This document shows positions 20,288 through 27,466 of a DNA stretch of 27,466 nt, in pieces. Every line of letters starts with the position of its first letter. The stretch's first letter is position 1. The notes below the pieces were generated by a model. It had not been told where the DNA came from. It saw nothing but the letters and a program-made list of their open reading frames with translations, and searched no databases. The position numbers and the translations under genes were made by a program. The DNA comes from Chara braunii. Taxonomy: Eukaryota > Streptophyta > Charophyceae > Charales > Characeae. The DNA lies in NCBI GenBank assembly GCA_003427395.1, contig BFEA01000175.1, positions 966,486-993,951 of the forward strand, in the 5' to 3' direction.

Positions 20288-20292
20288 ATCGG

Positions 20293-20301
20293 TCCATGTG
20301 G
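20293..20301. repeat. Target duplication TCCATGTGG (right copy)
   Basis: It matches 14265-14273. Five extra bases (ATCGG) separate it from the end of detectable pseudo-LTR homology. Confidence 0.7.
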
Positions 20302-20370
20302 CCACGGTCGTGGCTGGCCATGGTTGTGATGGGCAACAGTTGCGGGCAAAAAAAAAAAAAAAAAAAAAAA

Positions 20371-20479
20371 CACAACTGCCTTAACGAAACGGCCAACCTG
20401 ACACCACTGCCGGCCTGAGTTACAGCCGCCTTTTCAAAATCAGGCCATGATAAAGTCGCGGACTGCCTGTTTTTTCTGG
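20371..20479. repeat. Right arm of the inverted repeat flanking the Penelope-like element
   Basis: It is the inverted partner of 14098-14200 and is preceded by A23 at 20348-20370, mirroring the T-rich run beside the left arm. Confidence 0.8.
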
Positions 20480-20508
20480 CCATTACAAACTCCCATGTGA
20501 CATAAACG

Positions 20509-20655
20509 TTTTTTTTTTTGTGTTTTTTTTTTTTTTACCAAAAAAAACCCACTAGTGTCAGTGTTGATGAAAATCGCAGATACCACTAGCACCTGGGGAG
20601 AGGATCCATCTATTGGTGGGGACCGTCACCTGCTGGAAACCGGGTCCAACGTCCC
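20509..20655 (-). mobile_element. SINE copy b
   Basis: On the minus strand it starts GGGACGTTGGACCCGGTTTC, contains CACCAATAGATGGATCCTC, and ends in A-rich runs (T14 at 20523-20536 and T11 at 20509-20519 on plus). At about 147 bp it is the same length as copy a. No convincing target duplication was found. Confidence 0.82.
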
Positions 20656-20812
20656 TTATACATACTGAACTTAAGAGTACATCCGGAGACAGTTATGAAG
20701 TATTCTTGCCAGTATTGATTACCCTGCGATTCAGGGGATTGACTGAGCAGGGTAGTGGAAGGAGAGGGGGACCTCTTCGCCTTAAATCCGGCGTCAGATG
20801 CACAGCTATATC

Positions 20813-21070
20813 CTAATTCCTCCCTCCCCTTAAGATGTATTGAGTCTGTACCTGCTGGAAATCGGGTCCAGCGTCCCATCGCCTGCTTTCACCTCCCCGA
20901 GGGCCCAGGGCCCGGTAACTACTCTGAGATCTAGTCCTATCATCTTCTTCTGAGGAAGCTAGATCTGCCTCTTCAGCCCTTCTTTTGGGCCACTTGTTGC
21001 TATCCATAGTCCCTAGCAGTCTAGCTATGCTCTTGAACGAACCTTCCACAAATCCATCACTCTCCCCCAT
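20813..21070 (-). CDS. Small ORF of unknown function, possibly element-derived
   Basis: An 85-codon open frame with an internal ATG and the acidic/basic segment MDSNKWPKRRAEEADLASSE. It lies on the same strand as LINE-C, beyond its ORF2 remnant, and its end runs into SINE copy e. Composition looks more protein-like than its neighbours, but I recognise no family. It could be the start of another element's ORF1 or chance. Confidence 0.25.
   Translation of the reverse strand: MGESDGFVEGSFKSIARLLGTMDSNKWPKRRAEEADLASSEEDDRTRSQSSYRALGPRGGESRRWDAGPDFQQVQTQYILRGGRN
20849..20877 (-). repeat. SINE copy e (5' 29 bp only)
   Basis: GGGACGCTGGACCCGATTTC followed by CAGCAGGTA equals the first 29 bases of the SINE, after which homology stops. 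Confidence 0.7.
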
Positions 21071-21204
21071 ACCATGCCTTGCCTACTAGACTATTTGCAG
21101 GGGGAGGGAAAAAGTCTGGGAATTGATCACTTGGCCGCAGTGGGATTGAATCGTCCAGCTTGGTCCAATCATTAAAGAGGAGTCTGTAGTCTCTGGTTAT
21201 CTGC

Positions 21205-23288
21205 TTATTGTCCAACACCTCCCCCTGCCCCCTTTTTCCTCCTTTCCATTCCACTTTCCCCAACCTCCCCCCCTTTCCCCCCGAGCCAATTTTTGTAGAA
21301 TATTTGTATTTTTTGCTTTATTTCGTTCTGAGTATGGATGTGTACGATTTGCCCTTTAACTTTCTCCCATCTTGCTGTTATATTTGTCTGGATCTGTTGT
21401 TGTATGCTCTCCGTAAATTCTGGTCCCTCCAACCTTCCATTTCATAGGTGCAGCGGCGTTTCCATAGTGCCCACAGTACTACCCTGCGTCCTTGTTTGAA
21501 CATGTTAAGAGTGAAGTCGTCCGGCTGTTCCGAGGGTCATTTTTCAAACATCAAGGTTTTCCAGTCCCATGGCCAGGGTGTCCCTGTTCCCAGCTGATCC
21601 CATATTCTATCCCACCATCGCAAGAGCCAGACGGCTCCTGGGCATTGAAGAAGGATGTGTTTTATTGTCTCTGGTCTCGTCCTTGATGGGAATGCGCTTG
21701 AGCATAGTGTACACCAGGGTAGAGTGAGTCCTTTCTGTTCCAGATTGGTCCTGTCAATCAACCAATTGTTGGTTGGTAGGCACTTGTGTTCTATTTGCCA
21801 TTGTAAAGACGTCACTTTGGCAGGTTTGTTTTTGGTTAACTGAAACCATTTAACGTTTCTCAGCGATTCTTTGCTAATGTTCAATTGTTTCATCCATCTC
21901 GCTTCCACCCGGTCCGGTAGGTTGATTTTTGGTCGGAGCATTCTGTAGGTTGCTTTGACAGTAATGTCGTACAACGTTTTAGTGTTGGTTTTGCCCCTGC
22001 CTATTGTATTCGTCCAAACTCACTCCTGGGGGTCTAATGGCAGTTGGGATATCGGCGTATCTGGGAAGAACGCCACCCATTTGTCCTTCATCCGCAGTAC
22101 TCTATTTTTTTAGAGTTCGTCCTCTTTGACGATTTGTATCTGTTCAGGATTGGTCCTTTGGAGGGAATTATCCTTGCCAATTGTGAATGTATTTGGGTCG
22201 CAACACACCACATTACCCAGTTCCCCTTGACAGCCCCGAATTAGTACCCAGTTAGACTCTTGTATTGAAGGTCCTTTTCTCATAATTTTCCATCAGTGCA
22301 GGGGGATGCATTCTATCAGATTTTCCAACGCCTCCTCCGGTCTGTGGCAATACCTCAATTTTTCCTTGAGTTGTTCTCTTGTGATCCAATCTCTTCTGTC
22401 TGCATCCCACGTATCCCCAATTCTAAGAACCCTCTTTTTCACCCATCCTTTCCATGGGGAGTCCGTGCAATGCAGTACCTGACCTCTTGTGTTCGTTATT
22501 CTTCTATTCCCAAACAATGGTCGTCGGGTCACTTCTTCCCATCTTTCTGGTTGGATTTTGTCTGGTAGGGGAAGGGTTGGCCAGAAGGGGTCATTGTGCA
22601 GGTCCTTCCTTGCTTCTTGTCTTGGTGAATTGTCAACGGAATTATCTTGCTGGGACCGTCGCCGTGGGATTGGCCGTTCTCTATTTTCAATCCATGTGAG
22701 TGGGTTAATGTGGGTTGGTGTTTCCGGCGTCAATCTTGAAAATTGTTCCAATGCCAGGTTTTTTCATGGGATGTGTGGGCAGAAGAGCAGGCGCTTGAGC
22801 CATTGTATGGCCAGTGCCTTGACCTGTGTTGTCGGGTTAATAATGTCGAATCCCCCTTTAGCTTTGGGTTGGATGATCGCCTGCCATGCAACTCTGCTGA
22901 GAACATTGTGTTTTTCGTGATTCCCGCGCCATAGAAAAGCGGCCAACTGTCTCTGAAGGGCTTTCAGGGTGGTTTTGTCTAGCCCCCAGATGGCCGATTT
23001 GTGCTAAAGAGAGGCGAGCACGACATTGTTAATCACCAGGGTCCTGCCTATCAGTGAGGTATGTTTATCTTTCCATAGTGCTAGTTTTTCCAAGGGAGGC
23101 CTGATTATCCATTCATTGTTAATTGGTGGTCTGCCATTGGCTATTAATGCGATTTCCAAGACCCTGATTTGGGCTTCTTGCGGTAGCCATCTAACCTTCG
23201 GTTGTTCTGGGGGTCTTACTCCTTGATGGTGGATCCACCATCCCAGGGTCTTGTTCCCCCAATTAACTCTTATGTCAGATAGTGACAT
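21205..23288 (-). pseudogene. LINE-C: 5'-truncated ORF2 remnant (RT C-terminus to zf-RVT)
   Basis: Minus-strand fragments at 23288-23004, 22946-22764, 22751-22293 and 21974-21537 share one frame, separated by in-frame stops (TAG 23004, TGA 22764, TGA 22293, others to 21990, TGA 21537). Recognisable parts are TSLIGRTLVINNVVLASL and FLWRGN...LSRVAWQAI, typical of the region after the LINE RT, and WCTLC-x13-HILLQC, a zf-RVT-type zinc motif with a long spacer. Near 21430 the C-terminal tail shifts frame (IQQQIQTNITARWEKVKGQ) to a stop at 21205. RT catalytic motifs and endonuclease are missing, so it is a 5'-truncated dead copy of a different subfamily from LINE-A and LINE-B. No poly-A tail was found at its 3' side. 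Confidence 0.85.
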
Positions 23289-23290
23289 AA

Positions 23291-23411
23291 AAGGACTTCC
23301 CTCAATTTTATTTATTTTTATTTTTATTTTTTTCTTCTTTTATTTATTTTTTCTTCTTTTAAAGCTATATTTTTCTCTCAATTTCACCTCACACTACCTA
23401 CCTACCACTAC
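23291..23411. repeat. Pyrimidine-rich low-complexity tract
   Basis: T-rich ATTTTT and TTCTTTT units lie between the truncated 5' end of LINE-C and the tail of SINE copy c. Confidence 0.75.
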
Positions 23412-23550
23412 TTTTTTTTTTTTTTTTGTGGAGAAAACAGCCTGATTACATGCTAGAGATGCTCATAAGAGCAAACACCTCTAGGACGCTCAGGAAGGCT
23501 GCATCTAGTGGTGGGGAGCAGCACCTGCTGGAAATCGGGTCCAGCGTCCC
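23412..23550 (-). mobile_element. SINE copy c
   Basis: On minus it starts GGGACGCTGGACCCGATTTC, then CAGCAGGTGCTGCTCCCCAC, and ends in A17 (T run 23412-23428 on plus). The flanks TACCACTAC and TATCAACAAC are only weakly similar, so the target duplication is uncertain. Confidence 0.83.
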
Positions 23551-23639
23551 TATCAACAACCAAATTATTATAAGCGTGCCACGTGTCCGACCATCGTGCT
23601 AACCAGTTGCAATGGCAAAACAGGAGCACGGGCACGCAT

Positions 23640-23828
23640 CATTCAAGATGATGAGCAGCATTGATAGCCCTCCTTCCGAGGGGATTAACTGCCCATTGCA
23701 ATCTATGTACTTGTCCCTATTCTAAAACCCTCANCATTCAAGATGATGAGCAGCATTGATAGCCCTCCTTCCGAGGGGATTAACTGCCCATTGCAATCTA
23801 TGTACTTGTCCCTATTCTAAAACCCTCA
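23640..23828. repeat. Exact 94-bp duplication around one N (assembly artefact)
   Basis: 23640-23733 and 23735-23828 are identical and separated by a single N at 23734. Two contig ends that overlap but were joined with a one-base gap would give exactly this picture. Confidence 0.92.
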
Positions 23829-24375
23829 TCATATGACGAATCGAAAGCCATACAACTCTATGAGGGGAAGGGGTGGTCAGAATAGGGAAATAGAAAGTTT
23901 GTTGTTGCCATCCCACATCCCGAAGTCAGCAGTGAACCAGCGAAACTGCCCCAAGTGTTGAACCCAACTATTCCTCCTAATGCGCCACGTGGCACGTTCT
24001 TAACAGGACCCGAAATATTAGTCCACGGGGCAACTCCTCCTTACCAGGGAACCGCAAGTTTACGTGTCATAGAATTCAAAACACCTGACACTGGCAACAG
24101 AAGCACACCACAAACAAAACCGTGCTGCCAGATAGACGTAGGTCAGATGAATTGTTGATCATCCGCAAGTTATCTCTCCAAACCTATCCAGAGGTCGATC
24201 ACACTTTTCAGCAGTCAAGGAGAGAGACCTGAAGTTTAGAGAACAGAGTTAGAGTTAGCTATCCTACTCCTCCCACCCGCCACGATCCACAAATCCACAA
24301 ATCAACACCAGAAGGAGAGCATGAGACACATTGAAAATCACAAACGCACTTTAAACAGGGAGATAAGAACCCTAC
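23829..24375. other. No gene recognised
   Basis: No supported ORF, RNA gene or repeat. It lies downstream (minus strand) of the candidate gene at 24376-25453 and could hold its 3' region. Confidence 0.3.
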
Positions 24376-25453
<1,078 letters not shown>

Positions 25454-25739
25454 TGCCGTCTGTGTTGTGGATGACTTCGCAGTTTCCGTTGTTGTCGTCA
25501 GTTTTACTGTCGTTATGTGTAGTTTCGCTGTCAAAATCGCTCCCCAATCAGCCGCGCAACGTCTTTAATCAAAAGTTAATCCCATCACGCCGACGTGCCG
25601 TCTGTAGGCATACGGGGAACCCCGTAGCAGCCAGAACCGTGTTCATGAGAGAACATTCTGGGGCTGCTCCCGACCTGCATGTGGGCGATACTGGCTAGGG
25701 GACAGCTGGTAGCATTAGGGACCATGCCAACATGACCAA
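25454..25739. other. Upstream flank of the candidate gene, nothing else seen
   Basis: No promoter element is clear on the minus strand. No RNA gene or repeat was recognised. Confidence 0.3.
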
Positions 25740-25923
25740 TCCCTGTGCCTCCCCTCAGGTAATTCCCTCAATTTTTTTAACTTTTACGTAGAAACAATAT
25801 TGTGGAGAGTAAGTGCAACCAGGCTTACACGGCCCTCCAGTTCGACACGATTCTCTTTTTTTTTTTCACTCTCCACCCATCCGCCACGAATTGAGGCGGG
25901 TGGCGAGTAGTGCAACTAGGCCC
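25740..25923. mobile_element. Right end of a Harbinger-like MITE
   Basis: TGCAACTAGGCCC ends at 25923, and an inner GTAAGTGCAACCAGGC block lies at 25809. Both match the right half of the MITE at 26283-26979. The three bases after the end are CAG, so no TWA duplication is visible. Confidence 0.6.
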
Positions 25924-26100
25924 CAGCCTTGCAGAAAGTTTTTGTTGCCACAAGCAAAACTCAGAGGCGCCGCGCAGCCAGGCCCGCTGTTGAAAAAAAC
26001 AATCGGCCGCCTGTGAAGTGGTGCTGGTTTCGTGTTGACACCAGCGGGCCCATATGTGGTGTACTGGTGCTTCAATGCAGCCATGAAAAACTCTCCGAAA

Positions 26101-26131
26101 TCGGTGAGTGGAGAGTAGTGCAATGAGGCCC
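26101..26131. mobile_element. Right terminus of another MITE
   Basis: GGAGAGTAGTGCAATGAGGCCC, followed by TAT, is a GGGCCT-type terminus. It abuts SINE copy d, as if the MITE had inserted into that SINE. The left terminus was not identified. Confidence 0.55.
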
Positions 26132-26178
26132 TATTTGTTGGGAGTGGCACATTGCTGGAAACCGGGTCCAGCATCCCA
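26132..26178 (-). repeat. SINE copy d (5' part)
   Basis: On minus GGGATGCTGGACCCGGTTTC, then CAGCAATGTGCCACTCCCAA, aligns with the first ~50 bases of the SINE, then stops at the MITE terminus. Confidence 0.7.
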
Positions 26179-26560
26179 TAGAACAAAAATTTAATAAGAT
26201 GGTAGGGCGGCAGATAAACAGAGAAGGTAGCTCAGCTCTGTACCTCCGCTTTGCTCTCCGAGTAGATTGTAGGTTAGTGTAAGGGCCTAGTTGCACTACT
26301 CGCTATCCGGCATCCGCCAAGTTTAGCAAGTAGGCGCGTGGTCGCACTTACTCGCCGAACCTGACCTGAGGGAAATCTGTCAGAACTACAGACCAGTTTT
26401 TTTTCCCTCGTCCCCCACGCAGTGTGGCGAGTTCTGTACTCTCTACTGCTGTTTTTTGGAGGTTTTTTTTCAGGTGACCCCTCCACAAAACCTCTTCTTG
26501 GCAAGTGCTCAGCATCATGCTAGTGGGCGGTGTTGCCAGCAAACAAAACTTTTTAGGGGT

Positions 26561-26743
26561 AACTTCAGTAGAGTCACAAAAACGAGATACAATTGCACTA
26601 TGGGGCAAGATACAGTTTGCAGTTATTGCACTTCAGGCACCCTACCTGGGCCGAAAGCTGCGTTGTATGCATTGCCCGAACTGCAATTTGAAACTGTATC
26701 TTGGCCCATACTGCAATTATAACTCATTTTTGTTACTTCCGCG
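26561..26743. repeat. Long imperfect hairpin inside the MITE
   Basis: 26561-26624 is largely complementary to 26679-26743, with the shared block CAAGATACAGTTT and its complement AAACTGTATCTTG. The ~55-base spacer would be the loop. If transcribed, this would form a double-stranded precursor typical of MITE-derived small RNAs. Confidence 0.75.
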
Positions 26744-26793
26744 TAGTTTCCCTGACTTTGTAACTTTTCTGTAAAACTGGAACCGTGTCGAGT

Positions 26794-26826
26794 AAATGCA
26801 ACCACGCCGTCCTTCGGGACATTCGT

Positions 26827-26858
<32 letters not shown>

Positions 26859-26911
26859 GGCCCCTGCGCTTTCAAGGATGACACGCATAAATCGAGAAAT
26901 GCAACCACGCC
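26794..26911. repeat. 15-bp target duplication around the U6 copy
   Basis: AAATGCAACCACGCC at 26794-26808 is repeated exactly at 26897-26911. It represents MITE sequence duplicated on insertion of U6. The last five bases of U6 homology (AAATG) overlap the right copy. Confidence 0.88.
26809..26896 (+). pseudogene. U6 snRNA retropseudogene
   Basis: It begins GTCCTTCGGGACATTC and continues TAAAATTGGAACGATACAGA, GAAGATTAGCATGGCCCCTG and GGATGACACGCATAAATCGA, so the 5' stem-loop, the ACAGAGA box and the AGC triad are all present. Four extra bases (TTTC, about 26870-26873) lie in the loop of the internal stem-loop, between CTGCGC and AAGG. The 3' tail is missing. It sits inside a MITE with a perfect 15-bp duplication and no U6 promoter elements upstream, so it is a LINE-mobilised copy. 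A functional variant is unlikely but the conserved core is intact. Confidence 0.9.
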
Positions 26912-26982
26912 TCAACTCGCGACTATTCTACCTTTTCTTTTCCTCACCACGACTGATGGCCACTAGTGCAACTAGGCCGTAA

Positions 26983-27466
26983 GGAAAAGACTGTCATTGA
27001 GTAGAGCAAGTAAGATCACTTCGTGATCATGTCATTTGGCTATCAGAAGGCCAGTCATTTAGCAGGCTTGGTGGTAGTCTCTAACCTTTCATCTCGGAGT
27101 TCATTGGCCCTCTCTGCACTACCCTCCTCACGCACAAAAGACAAACTTAAAGATATAGCGGTGTATATTTCCATGATTTTTCTAGCAAAAGATTCATTCT
27201 CTTCTTGCATATTTGGTGAGTGGTGCAGCGAGGCCCATTGGCAATGGCAACTACCTAGGCGTCCACGGTGGTCTGAGACCCAAGAGCCATGTCTCCCATT
27301 TCTCTCCCGTCACCTTTTACTCTCTTAACGAACTCAGTCTGACTATGATCCCCCATCCATGGGCCTCGCTCCTGTTACATGCCCAGTTGGGCGATGCACA
27401 TATAAACCAAGGATCCGCAATGTGATAAAAAGGATGCAGTGCAAGTAGAATCTCAACAAGCAGTGT
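26983..27466. other. Flank with a further MITE terminus; no gene recognised
   Basis: GGTGAGTGGTGCAGCGAGGCCC, ending at 27236, is another GGGCCT-type terminus, related to the ends of the MITE at 13132. The ORF at 27023-27328 shows no recognisable motif. The remaining sequence to the window end is unassigned. Confidence 0.45.

Larger units (their letters stand above)
14274..20292 (-). mobile_element. Penelope-like element with N-terminal GIY-YIG (Chlamys-like order)
   Basis: This 6.0-kb retroelement reads on the minus strand: pseudo-LTR, CCHC-like knuckle, coiled coil, GIY-YIG endonuclease, CxC motif, reverse transcriptase, pseudo-LTR. Canonical Penelope elements carry GIY-YIG after the reverse transcriptase. 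The order here is that of the N-terminal endonuclease clade (Naiad/Chlamys), where a short CxC-bearing linker joins the two domains. The ~704-bp direct repeats are not true LTRs: the 5' copy holds the end of the RT frame plus the 3' region, as expected for a 5'-truncated tandem partner. A 9-bp target duplication flanks the whole. There is no integrase, aspartic protease or RNase H. Stops, frameshifts and a SINE insertion inactivate it. Confidence 0.88.
26283..26979. mobile_element. Harbinger-like MITE, 697 bp, carrying a U6 insertion
   Basis: GGGCCTAGTTGCACTA at the left and TAGTGCAACTAGGCCG at the right form terminal inverted repeats, flanked by TAA at 26280-26282 and 26980-26982. A second inner inverted block reads about GGCGTGGTTGCACTTACTCG. 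The centre folds into a long hairpin (26561-26624 with 26679-26743). No transposase is encoded. Without the U6 insert it would be about 595 bp. Confidence 0.85.

Noticed and set aside
23640-23828. Biological tandem duplication
   Set aside because: The identity is complete and the junction is a single N, which points to contig joining.
26809-26896. Functional U6 gene
   Set aside because: It is flanked by a perfect target duplication inside a MITE, lacks the 3' tail and has no upstream U6 promoter elements.

Overview
The window looks like a repeat-dense nuclear region from the green plant lineage, with no intact host gene that I can defend. Evidence for the lineage: (i) a degenerate U2 snRNA whose 5' end has the plant form (ATACCTTTCT rather than the animal ATCGCTTCTC); (ii) an L1-type LINE whose ORF1 has the layout usual in plant L1 elements; (iii) small GGGCCT-ended elements with TAA target duplications, as in PIF/Harbinger (Tourist) families; (iv) a Penelope-like element with an N-terminal GIY-YIG nuclease, a type described from green algae, spike mosses and slime molds. 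A streptophyte alga with a large genome would fit, but the species is inference.

Layout: 1-35 repeats 9669-9703 and is followed by a 38-bp Nextera mate-pair junction adapter (36-73), so the left edge is an assembly chimera. 74-6750 (minus) is a near full-length LINE, called LINE-A, with ORF1 and ORF2 both broken by stops and frameshifts. 6751-11200 is non-coding: a duplicated motif, a cluster of perfect hairpins ending at a TATA-like box, a degenerate ~53-bp tandem repeat, and a possibly structured segment. 11214-12683 (plus) is a 5'-truncated LINE with a poly-A tail (LINE-B). 12859-13075 holds U2 snRNA fragments around a (TA)n tract. 13132-13541 is a clean MITE. 13811 starts a related element, followed by a foldback locus into which a 6.0-kb Penelope-like element (14274-20292, minus) has inserted with a 9-bp target duplication and ~704-bp pseudo-LTRs.

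20509-23550 holds SINE copies and a third, 5'-truncated LINE (LINE-C, minus). 23640-23828 is an exact 94-bp duplication around a single N, almost certainly an unmerged contig overlap. 24376-25453 (minus) is the only plausible non-transposon coding region: an unidentified protein in two overlapping frames with a run of about 35 Asn codons. 25740 to the end is a nest of Harbinger-like MITEs; one carries a U6 snRNA retropseudogene with a perfect 15-bp target duplication.

The parts form a layered insertion history rather than a pathway. A SINE interrupts the Penelope-like RT, the Penelope-like element interrupts a foldback, U6 interrupts a MITE, and another MITE appears to sit in a SINE. LINE machinery is the likely source of the U6 and SINE insertions. 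Most premature stops can be explained by C:G to T:A transitions, as expected for old methylated elements. The most interesting objects are the permuted Penelope-like element with its gag-like N-terminal part, and the short SINE family with a T-arm-like 5' hairpin.
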